Shown piece after piece: positions 42,561-52,162 of a stretch of 64,000 nucleotides of DNA (positions are counted from its first letter, which is position 1; each line of letters starts with the position of its first letter). Origin of the DNA: Corynebacterium endometrii. Its GTDB lineage: Bacteria; Actinomycetota; Actinomycetes; Mycobacteriales; Mycobacteriaceae. The position numbers and the translations under genes are program-made. The notes below the pieces were generated by a model. It did no database searches, was not told where the DNA came from, and saw nothing but the letters and a program-made list of their open reading frames with translations. The stretch spans positions 248,001 through 312,000 of the forward strand of contig NZ_CP039247.1 in the NCBI RefSeq assembly GCF_004795735.1. Reading direction: 5' to 3'.

Positions 42561-44087
42561 ATGAATAGACTACTGCGCGGATTCACGTGGCTGATGGGCA
42601 CCAACTGGCCCGTGTATGCGGCCGCCATCGTGGGCGTGAATACCATCGGCGCGGTAGCCGTCATGTCCTTCGTGCGCTGGTTGTTGCCGATCGCCGAAAT
42701 CCGCGAATTCACCTCTGACATCCCGCACCTGTGGGCGGTGGGCGTGGCGTACGTGGTCTTCGCCGTCATCGCGGGCAGCCTGGTGACCGTGCGCCTGTTT
42801 AGGCCAATTTTGGATTGGCAGCGCAACCCGGACGCCCATGACCCCATCATGATCCGCAACCTGGTGCTGCGCATCCCCTTCTACCAAGCCGCGGTGGCGG
42901 CCCTGGTGTGGGCCATTGGCATCATCATTGCCGTGGTGGTGGCGGGCCGGGATTCGGGGCTATTGGCCCTGGTGGTGGGCCTATCTACCACCCTGATGGG
43001 GATGATGGTGGTGTTGTTGACCTACCTGGTTTCCGGCCGCATGGTGCGCCCCATCGCCTCCCGGGCGCTGGCGCGGCGCTCGGAGGATTCCACCCTTGAG
43101 GCGCCGATTCGCACCCGCCTCATTATCACGTGGCTGGTGAGCACCGGCGTCCCGCTCGTCGGCGTGCTGCTTTTGCTGCTGGGCAGGTCCCTGCAGATCT
43201 TCGACAACCGCGCCGGTGACCTCATCCCCGCGGTGACCGCGCTGGTGCTCACGGCCATGATTACGGGCCTGGTGGGCACGTTCTACGCCACGTCCTCCGT
43301 GGTGGATCCCATCCACGAGCTGCAGGACGCCATCAACCGGGTGCGCCGCGGCGAATCCGGCGTGGAGGTTGACATCTATGACGGCTCTGAAATGGGCGTG
43401 CTCCAGGCGGGCTTTAATGAGATGATGCGCGGCCTGCGTGAGCGCCAGCGCGTCAGTGACATCTTCGGCCGCTACGTGGGCGCCGAGGTGGCCCAGCGCG
43501 CCCTAGAAGAACGCCCGCAGCTGGGCGGTGAGGACCGCAAGGTGGCCGTGCTGTTCATTGACGTCATTGGTTCCACGACATTCGCCGTGGCGCACACGCC
43601 GGAAGAAGTGGTGGAAGAGCTCAATAAGTTCTTCGACAAAGTGGTATCCGTGGTCCACCGGAATAAGGGCATCATCAACAAGTTCCAGGGCGATGCGGCT
43701 TTGGCGGTTTTCGGCGCCCCCGTCAATGTGCCTGACTCCACGTCCATGGCGCTCCAGGCGGCGCGTGAGATGCGGCAGGAGCTGCGTGGCCTGCGCCTCC
43801 AGGCCGGTATCGGCGTGGCGGCGGGACACGTGGTTGCCGGACACATCGGCGGCAGTGACCGTTTCGAGTACACCGTGATTGGTGACGCGGTCAATGAGGC
43901 CGCGCGCCTAACGGAGCTGGCCAAGGACACCCCGGGCCAGGTGCTTACAAATTCCTCCACGCTGCGCGGCGCAAACGAGGCGGAACAAGCCCGCTGGACG
44001 CTCATGAAGTCCATCGAGTTGCGTGGGCGTCGACGCATGACGCAACTGGCTCGCCCCATCCGCCCGACGCTCGCTGACCGCTCCTAA
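42561..44087 (+). CDS. cyaB: Membrane class III adenylate cyclase with HAMP domain
   Basis: Makes cAMP from ATP, 508 residues. Six hydrophobic segments fill about residues 15-255, a HAMP linker follows (VVDPIHELQDAINRVRRGESGVEV), then the catalytic domain: metal-binding VLFIDVIGSTTF, substrate region NKFQGDAALAVFGAP, and the transition-state part GSDRFEYTVIGDAVNEAARL. The arrangement matches corynebacterial CyaB, the source of cAMP for GlxR, whose probable sites occur in this window before sdhC and in the catabolic block. Confidence 0.94.
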   Translation: MNRLLRGFTWLMGTNWPVYAAAIVGVNTIGAVAVMSFVRWLLPIAEIREFTSDIPHLWAVGVAYVVFAVIAGSLVTVRLFRPILDWQRNPDAHDPIMIRNLVLRIPFYQAAVAALVWAIGIIIAVVVAGRDSGLLALVVGLSTTLMGMMVVLLTYLVSGRMVRPIASRALARRSEDSTLEAPIRTRLIITWLVSTGVPLVGVLLLLLGRSLQIFDNRAGDLIPAVTALVLTAMITGLVGTFYATSSVVDPIHELQDAINRVRRGESGVEVDIYDGSEMGVLQAGFNEMMRGLRERQRVSDIFGRYVGAEVAQRALEERPQLGGEDRKVAVLFIDVIGSTTFAVAHTPEEVVEELNKFFDKVVSVVHRNKGIINKFQGDAALAVFGAPVNVPDSTSMALQAAREMRQELRGLRLQAGIGVAAGHVVAGHIGGSDRFEYTVIGDAVNEAARLTELAKDTPGQVLTNSSTLRGANEAEQARWTLMKSIELRGRRRMTQLARPIRPTLADRS

Positions 44088-44090
44088 AGT

Positions 44091-44123
44091 CCCGCCAGTA
44101 CGCGCCCGGCGGGCCCATTTTTT
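44091..44123 (+). terminator. Terminator of cyaB
   Basis: CCCGCC (44091-44096) pairs with GGCGGG (44108-44113), followed by CCCATTTTTT; starts four bases after the cyaB stop. Confidence 0.8.
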
Positions 44124-44157
44124 GGGGGTGGCTTTGTTCTGTAGCCCGCGGGTTGCC

Positions 44158-44188
44158 GGGGCCGTGGGGGCTGTGGGGGCCATGGGGG
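44158..44188 (+). promoter_or_regulatory. G-quadruplex motif upstream of the formaldehyde dehydrogenase gene
   Basis: Four G runs of 4, 5, 5 and 5 bases (44158-44161, 44166-44170, 44175-44179, 44184-44188) are separated by three loops of exactly four bases (CCGT, CTGT, CCAT). It lies on the coding strand about 75 bases before the next start codon, possibly in the leader. Whether it folds in vivo is unknown. Confidence 0.5.
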
Positions 44189-44262
44189 CCTGCCCCTTGG
44201 CGCGCTATCGGTGCCAATTTTCATTAGCGGCGAGGAAGTGAAAATGTGGGTAGGCTCTGGGC

Positions 44263-45360
44263 ATGACGAATCAGACTGTGAAAGCAATTGTGTCCCTTGC
44301 CAAGGGCGAGCCGGTGGAAGCCGTTAACATCGTGATTCCGGAGCCGGGCCCTAATGACGTAGTGGTCAAGATCCAGGCCTGCGGCGTGTGCCATACGGAT
44401 CTGGCCTACCGCGACGGCGACATTGAAGACGCGTACCCATTCCTCTTGGGCCATGAGGCCGCGGGCATCGTGGAGACCGTGGGTGAGCGGGTAACCCACG
44501 TCGAGGAGGGGGACTTTGTTGTCCTCAACTGGCGTGCCGTCTGCGGCGATTGCCGCGCCTGCAAGAAGGGAGAGCCAAAGTATTGCTTCAACACCTTCAA
44601 CGCTTCGAAGAAGATGACTCTGGAGGACGGCACGGAGCTGACCCCCGCCCTGGGTATCGGCGCCTTCGCGGAGAAGACCCTGGTCCACGAGGGCCAGTGC
44701 ACCAAGGTTGACCCCGAAGCCGACCCAGCCGCCGCGGGCCTCCTGGGCTGTGGCGTCATGGCCGGTCTGGGCGCCGCGGTCAACACCGCGGAGATCAAGC
44801 GAGGCGAGTCCGCGGTGGTCTTCGGCTGCGGCGGCGTGGGCATGGCGGCCATCGCCGGAGCCAATCTGGCCGGCGCATCCAAGGTGATCGCCGTGGACGT
44901 CGATGATTCCAAGCTGGAAAAATCCCGCGAATTCGGCGCCACCCACACCATCAACTCGAAGGAACTGAGCCACGATGAGCTGGTCGCCGCGGTGCAAGAC
45001 CTTACCGATGGTTTTGGCACCGATGTCGCCATCGACGCAGTGGGCATCCCGGCGACCGCGCAGGCCGCCTTCTACGCGCGTGACCTGGCCGGCCGCATGG
45101 TCATGGTCGGTGTGCCTGACCAGACCAGCCGCTTTGACATCCCCGCGGCTGACTTCTTCAGCCACGGCGGTTCCTTAAAGTCCTCCTGGTACGGTGACTG
45201 CCTGCCGGAGCGCGACTTCCCGATGTACATCGACCTGGCAAACCAGGGCCGCTTCCCGCTGGACAAGTTCGTCTCCGAGCGCATTGGCCTCGAGGATGTA
45301 GAGCAGGCCTTTGAGACCATGAAGTCCGGCAAGGTCCTGCGTTCCGTGGTGGAAATCTAG
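44263..45360 (+). CDS. mscR: Mycothiol-dependent formaldehyde dehydrogenase / S-nitrosomycothiol reductase
   Basis: A 365-residue zinc alcohol dehydrogenase that oxidises S-hydroxymethyl-mycothiol. The catalytic-zinc motif is [13 protein letters not shown] with GHEAAG, the structural zinc is bound by [15 protein letters not shown], and the Rossmann segment is [12 protein letters not shown]. The length, the [10 protein letters not shown] context and the [15 protein letters not shown] tail fit the NAD/mycothiol-dependent (AdhE/FadH) group. It starts a two-gene operon with the metallo-beta-lactamase-fold gene, 27 bases downstream. Confidence 0.93.
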   Translation: MTNQTVKAIVSLAKGEPVEAVNIVIPEPGPNDVVVKIQACGVCHTDLAYRDGDIEDAYPFLLGHEAAGIVETVGERVTHVEEGDFVVLNWRAVCGDCRACKKGEPKYCFNTFNASKKMTLEDGTELTPALGIGAFAEKTLVHEGQCTKVDPEADPAAAGLLGCGVMAGLGAAVNTAEIKRGESAVVFGCGGVGMAAIAGANLAGASKVIAVDVDDSKLEKSREFGATHTINSKELSHDELVAAVQDLTDGFGTDVAIDAVGIPATAQAAFYARDLAGRMVMVGVPDQTSRFDIPAADFFSHGGSLKSSWYGDCLPERDFPMYIDLANQGRFPLDKFVSERIGLEDVEQAFETMKSGKVLRSVVEI

Positions 45361-45387
45361 CGGTCCGGAATATAGGGAGTAGTGCTT

Positions 45388-46008
45388 ATGAAGATCGACA
45401 AGATTGTCACCTCGGGAAAGTTCTGCCTGGATGGCGGGGAATGGGATGTGGACAATAACGTCTACATCATCGGCGGCGCGGATGGCGTCTACGTGGTGGA
45501 TCCTTCCCATGACTTGGACGCCGTGGAAGAGGCCGTGGCCGGCCGGCCGGTTCGCGGGGTGCTGTTGACCCACGCGCACAATGATCATTGTGAGCTGGCG
45601 CCGGCGGCGTCGGAACGCTTTGATTGCCCGGTGTACTTGCACCCCGACGATGACATGCTGTGGCGCGAATCCAACGGCGACGCGCCCTACGAGACTCTGG
45701 CCGATAACCAGCAGTTCGAGGTCTCCGGACAGAAACTCGCCGTGTTCCACACGCCGGGCCACACCCCGGGCTGCGTGGTCTTCCACCTGCCGTCCGAGGA
45801 CATCCTGCTTAGCGGCGATACCCTCTTCAACGGCGGGCCGGGCGCAACGGGGCGCAAGTATTCCGATTTCGATGTGATTATCGAGTCCCTGCGCAACGTG
45901 GTCTTCCACCTTCCGCGCGAGACCAAGGTGCTTCCGGGGCACGGCGATGAGACCACCATCGGCGCGGAGGCCGCCCGCATCGATGAATACATCGCCCGCG
46001 GGTACTAG
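45388..46008 (+). CDS. Metallo-beta-lactamase-fold hydrolase
   Basis: A 206-residue MBL-fold enzyme. Zinc ligands are in THAHNDH, HTPGHTPG, SGDTLF and LPGHGDETTIG, as in glyoxalase-II-type hydrolases. This gene commonly follows mscR in actinobacteria, so it may hydrolyse a mycothiol thioester such as S-formyl-mycothiol (inference from neighbourhood). ATG at 45388 has GGGAG about ten bases upstream; the GTG at 45382 is the alternative. Confidence 0.9.
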   Translation: MKIDKIVTSGKFCLDGGEWDVDNNVYIIGGADGVYVVDPSHDLDAVEEAVAGRPVRGVLLTHAHNDHCELAPAASERFDCPVYLHPDDDMLWRESNGDAPYETLADNQQFEVSGQKLAVFHTPGHTPGCVVFHLPSEDILLSGDTLFNGGPGATGRKYSDFDVIIESLRNVVFHLPRETKVLPGHGDETTIGAEAARIDEYIARGY

Positions 46009-46070
46009 CCCGCCGTAAATCCGCCCTTAAGCCCCGGCGGCCTATCGCCGGCCGGCCCCCGCCAATAACC

Positions 46071-46175
46071 GCAAATGACTGGTTGTAAACGACTGACATC
46101 GACCCCAGCGGCTCGGAGTTTCCGAGGATTCCGCGATAAAACGGCGATGTGGGTTGTTTGCGACCAGTCATTTGC
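46071..46175. repeat. Long imperfect palindrome A, left of the nuclease-like gene
   Basis: A 31-base left arm (46071-46101, starting GCAAATGACTGGT) is the imperfect reverse complement of a 31-base right arm (46145-46175, ending ACCAGTCATTTGC) around a 43-base spacer. Twenty-three bases of the right arm (46153-46175) recur as a direct repeat, 20 of 23 identical, at 47314-47336 on the other side of the gene. Confidence 0.75.
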
Positions 46176-46214
46176 ATTTGGCCGTCCCTTTTAAGACAGT
46201 GACCGGTCACGGAG

Positions 46215-46223
46215 TTATCCACA
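46215..46223 (+). other. DnaA-box-like nonamer
   Basis: Exact TTATCCACA between palindrome A and the nuclease-like gene. Same nonamer as the pair upstream of ssd; single copy here, significance unclear. Confidence 0.3.
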
Positions 46224-46284
46224 GATTTGGTTTAGCGAGGCCCAATTGCTGGACTAAAAGCCTTTTAAGTCCCAATGTCGAGTC

Positions 46285-47205
46285 ATGGACAATCGACAAT
46301 TACAAAAATACGCATCAGGAAAGCTCGTGGACCTTCGCAAGATAGCGACCAACGACGAGCGAAAACACAGGCATCTTTACAGTGGATATCTCAGGCGGCT
46401 GTCCCCGGCATTCGGAATCTATAAGCCGGATTATGACGCCTTGAGCTTTAACGACAGGGAGCGTCTGCGGTTGCTGGCCCACAGTCAGGGACTTCCGAGT
46501 TCGATACTCGTTCTGAATTCCGCCGCGCGCTGGCACGGGCTGTGGGTTATAGGAGACGACGCGATAGAGGCCACCACCCGAAACGGGAAACTGCCGCTGA
46601 GGAACCGGTGGTATGGAAGACGGTATTACTCAATCCTCTTGCGCAGGGAGCATTGGGGACAGTATTTCGGAGTCAGGTGCACGAATCCCGCGAGGACGTG
46701 CATTGACATTGCTCGGATACATGGGTTCCGGGCGGGCCTCGTAGCAATGGATAGCTTCCTGGCGCGGGGACACAACATCCATAAACTCCGTTCAACGCTC
46801 TCCAACGTGGGCAGGCTCAAAGGAATCGCCACGGCTCGGCGGTGTGTGAACCTCGCGATTTCCAACTCCGGTTCGCCGTGGGAATCGGTAGTTCGCGCGG
46901 ACTTGCTGGATTGCGGGATAGCTATGGAGGTCGAAGCGCAGAAGAAGATCCTCAACTACTACGCCGATATCTGCATTGACGGGTGGCTTGTCGTGGAGGT
47001 AGACGGCAATGTGAAGTATGACGGGACTTTCGGCGACCCAACGAGCGCTATCGTCGATGAACGCCGTAGGGAGAAGGAAATAACCAACGCCGGGTACCGC
47101 GTCTTGAGGCTATCGCCCCAGCAGTTAGCATCGCCCGACGCACTTATTGAAATGGTCAGGCGCGAGTTGAGCTTTGGTCCCCTGCGGCGAAGGCCCGCGG
47201 TCTAA
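46285..47205 (+). CDS. AbiEi-like / DUF559 nuclease-fold protein
   Basis: A 306-residue protein of two parts. Residues about 50-180 resemble the AbiEi antitoxin-type domain (LNSAARWHGLWV, NPARTCIDIAR). Residues about 205-300 look like the DUF559/Vsr-type endonuclease fold: a glutamate in SPWESVVRADLL, aspartate in NYYADICI, E-x-D in LVVEVDGNVKYDG, and RREKEITNAGYRVLRLSPQQL. These could form a PD-(D/E)xK active site. Composition is more AT-rich and AGG/AGA codons are more frequent than in neighbours, suggesting transfer. It is flanked on both sides by related palindromes. Function unknown; a single-strand or mobile-element nuclease is possible. Confidence 0.82.
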   Translation: MDNRQLQKYASGKLVDLRKIATNDERKHRHLYSGYLRRLSPAFGIYKPDYDALSFNDRERLRLLAHSQGLPSSILVLNSAARWHGLWVIGDDAIEATTRNGKLPLRNRWYGRRYYSILLRREHWGQYFGVRCTNPARTCIDIARIHGFRAGLVAMDSFLARGHNIHKLRSTLSNVGRLKGIATARRCVNLAISNSGSPWESVVRADLLDCGIAMEVEAQKKILNYYADICIDGWLVVEVDGNVKYDGTFGDPTSAIVDERRREKEITNAGYRVLRLSPQQLASPDALIEMVRRELSFGPLRRRPAV

Positions 47206-47240
47206 AGGTGCGAGGCGGAGCGTCCGCTAGGAAAACAACC

Positions 47241-47336
47241 GCCCGCAAACGACCTACACCGACGTTTTCGGCCCAAATAAGGCACAAGCTTCACCTAGCT
47301 GACCGTGGTGTAGGTCGTTTGCGGGCAGTCATTTGC
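47241..47336. repeat. Long palindrome B, right of the nuclease-like gene
   Basis: GCCCGCAAACGACCTACACC at 47241-47260 is a perfect 20-base inverted repeat of 47307-47326, spacer 46 bases. The right flank continues into AGTCATTTGC (47327-47336), the same sequence that ends palindrome A. No T-run follows, so a simple terminator is unlikely. Confidence 0.78.
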
Positions 47337-47385
47337 GGGAATCGAGCACCCCCAGCCCCAGCACCAGGCCCCGCCCCAGCCCCGC

Positions 47386-48252
47386 CTAGTCCTCGCGTGC
47401 CGCTGTGCGCAGGTACGCGCCGTAACCGGATTTGTCGAGCTCCTCGGCCAGTTGGACCAAGGCCTCGCGGGAGATGAACCCCTCGCGATAGGCGGCAACC
47501 TCCGGGGAACCGATGACCGCGCCGGTGCGCTTCTGGAGCACCTCGATGTATGCGGAAGCCTCGGACATGGAGTCCACGGTGCCGGTGTCTAACCACACGT
47601 CGCCGCGCTGCAAGCGCTTGACCGCCAGCTTCCCGCGGCGCAGGTATTCCTCGTTGACGGCGGTAATCTCTAGCTCGCCGCGCGCGGAAGGGGCGATCCC
47701 CCGCGCGATGTCCGCCACGGAGTTGTCATAGAAGTACAAGCCCACCACGGCGAAATTGGACCGTGGCTCAGACGGCTTTTCCTCGATGGACAAGGCATTG
47801 CCGCCCGCATCGAACTCCACGACGCCGTAGCGTTGGGGGTCGGAAACCTCGTAGGCAAAGATGGTGCCGCCGTCCGGATTCCGGCATTCGGCAAGCGCGG
47901 TGGAAAACCCGTGGCCGTCGAAGATGTTGTCACCCAGCACCAGCGCCACGGAGTCATCACCAATGAAATCCTCGCCGATGATGAAGGCCTGGGCCAAGCC
48001 CTCGGGCCGCGGCTGCACGGCGTAGGAGAGCATGATGCCTAGGTGTGAGCCGTCGCCCAGGAGGCGCTCGAACGCCGTCCGGTCTTCTGGGGTGGTGATA
48101 ATCAAGATCTCCCGGATGCCAGCCTGGATCAGCGTGGACAGCGGGTAGTAGATCATTGGCTTGTCATATACCGGCATGAGCTGCTTGGATATGCCCTTGG
48201 TGATGGGGTACAGCCGCGTGCCGGAGCCGCCGGCGAGGATGATGCCTTTCAT
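47386..48252 (-). CDS. rmlA: Glucose-1-phosphate thymidylyltransferase
   Basis: First enzyme of dTDP-L-rhamnose synthesis, 288 residues. [39 protein letters not shown] contains the nucleotidyltransferase signature GGSGTRL and the catalytic lysine context; [11 protein letters not shown] and EEKPSEP complete the active site. Rhamnose links arabinogalactan to peptidoglycan in this group. Last gene of the minus-strand rml operon, six bases after rmlCD. Confidence 0.96.
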   Translation of the reverse strand: MKGIILAGGSGTRLYPITKGISKQLMPVYDKPMIYYPLSTLIQAGIREILIITTPEDRTAFERLLGDGSHLGIMLSYAVQPRPEGLAQAFIIGEDFIGDDSVALVLGDNIFDGHGFSTALAECRNPDGGTIFAYEVSDPQRYGVVEFDAGGNALSIEEKPSEPRSNFAVVGLYFYDNSVADIARGIAPSARGELEITAVNEEYLRRGKLAVKRLQRGDVWLDTGTVDSMSEASAYIEVLQKRTGAVIGSPEVAAYREGFISREALVQLAEELDKSGYGAYLRTAARED

Positions 48253-48258
48253 AAGTTT

Positions 48259-49595
48259 CTAGCCTAATGCCAAGTACAGCGCCACGGCGGCGCGCCAGTT
48301 CATTGGGGTAAATCCGGTGGCCTCGATCTTCGAAAGGTCCAGTGTGGATTCCGCCGGGCGGTCCGCCTCGGGCCCGGCAATCTCGCGATACTGCTGCGTG
48401 GTCACGGGGTGCACGCCCGCGGGATCTTTCCCGACGGCAATAAACGCCGCCATCGCTATCTCATCGCGCCCCACCGCGTCACCGCCCGAGGTCACGTTGT
48501 ATACCCCGTACTCCGCACCGGTCTCGAGGAGGTGTTTGATGGCCTTGGCCAGATCCTCGGCGTAGGTGGGGCGCCCGCGCTGGTCGTGGATGACCCGCGG
48601 CTCCACGTCCTTGGCGGCCAGGTCCGCCATGGTGCGGATGAAGTTCTTGCCCTCGCCGAAGACCCAGGCGGTGCGGATGACATAGTGCTTGGGCGTGGTC
48701 TGCGCGGCCGTGTCGCCGGCCGCCTTGGACGCACCGTAAAGGCTTAGCGGGGACGGGATTTCCTCCTCGGTGTGCAGCTCGCGGGTGCCGTCAAAGATGT
48801 AATCGGAGCTGACGTGCACGAGCGTGAGGTTGTGCTCGGAGGCGATCGTGGCGAGCTTCGCCGGGGCGGAAGCGTTGACGGCCCACGCCTCGGCCCGGCG
48901 CTCCTCGGCGCCGTTAACATCGTTGAACGCCGCACAATTGATGATCGCCTGGTACTGGGCCCAGTCCCGCGCCGGCGGGTTGGTGATATCGAATTCCGCG
49001 CGCGTGCAGTATTCCACGTGCGCCGCGTCGCCGTAGACCGCCTTGAGTGCGCGCCCAAGCTGACCGTTTGCGCCCGTTACCAGGATCTTACGCGGCGGCA
49101 CCGGCACGGCGTCCGCCAGCTGTGGGTGGTGCTTATCCTTTTCGGAAACCTCGGTGGGCTCGAGCGGCCAGTCAATCATGTCGAGGTTCACAAAGCTATA
49201 GGCCGCGTCCGGAGACCAATGCGCGTTGACCAGGTAGGTGTAGGTGGTGTTGTCCTCCAGAGCCTGGAAGCCATTGGCCACGCCCCGCGGCACGAACACG
49301 GCCGTGGCCGCATCGATGCGGTGGGTGTAGGTGTGCCCGTACGTGGGGGAGCCCTCGCGCAGGTCACACCACGCGCCCATCACGGAACCGGTGGCTACGG
49401 AGATGTACTTATCCCAGGGCTCGGCGTGCAGCCCGCGGGTTACCCCGCGCTCGGCGTTGAAGGAAATATTGTTTTGCACCGGGCCGAAGTCCGGTAGCCC
49501 CTGCTCCAGCTGCTTGGAGCGCTGCCAATTCTCCTTGAACCAACCACGCTCATCCCCGTGAACGTCGAGGTCAAAGATCTTTAAGCCGTCAATCA

Positions 49596-49596
<1 letters not shown>
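48259..49596 (-). CDS. Bifunctional dTDP-4-dehydrorhamnose 3,5-epimerase / reductase (RmlC-RmlD fusion)
   Basis: A 445-residue fusion. Residues 1-170 are a cupin epimerase (RGWFKENWQ, NISFNAERGVTRGLHAEPWDKY, FVPRGVANGFQAL), and residues about 180-445 an SDR reductase (ILVTGANGQLGRAL, VSSDYIFDGT, YGASKAAGD). One polypeptide thus performs the last two steps of dTDP-rhamnose synthesis. The ATG at 49596 overlaps the rmlB stop (TGATG); upstream extension to 49674 is not supported. Confidence 0.94.
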
Positions 49597-50609
<1,013 letters not shown>

Positions 50610-50746
50610 CTAGTTTAGCGCCGCGCCGGGCGGGGGAGCCCCTGGGCTTGATAGACAAAGCTGTACATTAAAGTCTTGTAAAAATAGACGGATAGGTCTA
50701 ATGTGGTGCCTCCGGAAATAATTCTCACTACATCAACGGAGTCCAC

Positions 50747-52150
50747 ATGATACTTAGCGGTCTGGCGCTCGGCGCCGTCCTCGGAATCGTCATGCAGCGC
50801 GGGCGGTTTTGCGTCACCGGCTTTTTGCGGGATATCTTCCTGCTCAAAAGCTGGCGCACCTTCACCGCGCTGCTTATCGTCATCTCGGTCCACGCGGTTG
50901 GACTAACCGCGCTGAGCAGCGCCGGTGTCATTAGCCCCGAGGTCAGCAATTTTGCGCCGGTCGCGGTGATAGTGGGCGGTTTCCTCTTCGGCATCGGCAT
51001 CGTGTGGGCCGGCGGCTGCGCGTCCGGCACCTGGTACCGCACCGGCGAGGGCCTGGTAGGTTCCTGGTTCGCGCTGATCTTTTACGCGCTGTTCGCCGCG
51101 GCCATGAAGTACGGCTTCCTCAACCGCTTGGATGAGTCCGTCAAATCCTTCAGGGTTGAGGCCACCACCATCCCGGAAACCTTGGGCGTGTCCCCATGGA
51201 TCTTTACCATCGCGCTTAGCGCTCTGACCGCGTACCTGACCTGGCATTACATGTCCAAGGAAAAGCGCGCCGGGCTCAAGGTGGCAAACCTCGGCAAGAA
51301 GGGCCTTGCCAAGCCGCTCCACGTCTACACTGCCGCCGTGCTGGTGGGCCTGCTGGGCGTGGCGGCGTGGCCGTTGTCCGCGGCTACCGGCCGCAACTCC
51401 GGCCTGGGAATTACCACCCCGTCCGCTGACATAGCCAGCTTCCTTACCACCGGCGAGCCGGAGCGCATCAACTGGGGCGTCATGTTGGTATTGGGCATCC
51501 TGATCGGTTCGTTCATCGCGGCAAAAACGACCGGCGAGTTCCGCATCCGCATTCCTGACGCCACCCAGACCGTCCGCTCCATCGGCGGCGGCGCGCTCAT
51601 GGGAATCGGCGCGGCGCTGGCCGGCGGCTGCACCGTGGGCAATGGCATGGTCCAAACCTCCCTGTTTAGCTACCAGGGCTGGGTCTCCTTGCTGTTTATG
51701 GCGCTGGGCGTGGGTTTCGCGGCCAAGATCTGGCTCAAGCCTTCCCGTGGTTCCCAGCCTGCCTCCGCGCCCGACGCCGCCCCTCAGGACCAGCCGCTTA
51801 ACACCGCCGCTAGCCCGGTGATCCAGGCCGCCCCGTCCCTCGGCGGAACCGCGGTGGCAACCCTGCCGCAGGTAGACCTGGGGCTAAAAGTCGCGCGCAA
51901 GCCTGGCCTGACCCAGCTGGAGCAGGGCAGGTACCACCTGGATTCCATGGGCGCGGTGTGCCCGTTCCCGCTGATTGAGGCCAAGGATGCCCTCGAGCAG
52001 CTCGAGGTGGGCGATGAACTCACCATCGAGTTTGACTGCACGCAGGGCACGGAGACCATCCCGCGCTGGGCCGCCGATAACGGCCACGAGGTGGTTGATT
52101 TTCAAGAGACCGGCGACGCGGGCTGGATAATCTCCATAGTCAAGCGTTAA
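50747..52150 (+). CDS. YeeE/YedE-type thiosulfate transporter fused to a TusA domain
   Basis: A 467-residue protein. The first ~335 residues form a multi-pass YeeE membrane domain with the conserved cysteine motifs RGRFCVTGFLRD, GGCASGTWYRTGEGLVGSW and GGCTVGNGMVQT. After a Pro/Ala-rich linker, residues about 385-467 are a TusA/SirA sulfur-carrier domain with the CPxP motif (GAVCPFPLIEAKDAL). In bacteria with separate genes, TsuA imports thiosulfate and TsuB is the TusA partner; here both are covalently joined. A TTGTAA and a TCTAAT upstream could be promoter elements. Convergent with the M1 peptidase gene. Confidence 0.93.
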   Translation: MILSGLALGAVLGIVMQRGRFCVTGFLRDIFLLKSWRTFTALLIVISVHAVGLTALSSAGVISPEVSNFAPVAVIVGGFLFGIGIVWAGGCASGTWYRTGEGLVGSWFALIFYALFAAAMKYGFLNRLDESVKSFRVEATTIPETLGVSPWIFTIALSALTAYLTWHYMSKEKRAGLKVANLGKKGLAKPLHVYTAAVLVGLLGVAAWPLSAATGRNSGLGITTPSADIASFLTTGEPERINWGVMLVLGILIGSFIAAKTTGEFRIRIPDATQTVRSIGGGALMGIGAALAGGCTVGNGMVQTSLFSYQGWVSLLFMALGVGFAAKIWLKPSRGSQPASAPDAAPQDQPLNTAASPVIQAAPSLGGTAVATLPQVDLGLKVARKPGLTQLEQGRYHLDSMGAVCPFPLIEAKDALEQLEVGDELTIEFDCTQGTETIPRWAADNGHEVVDFQETGDAGWIISIVKR

Positions 52151-52162
52151 AGCACCACCGGC

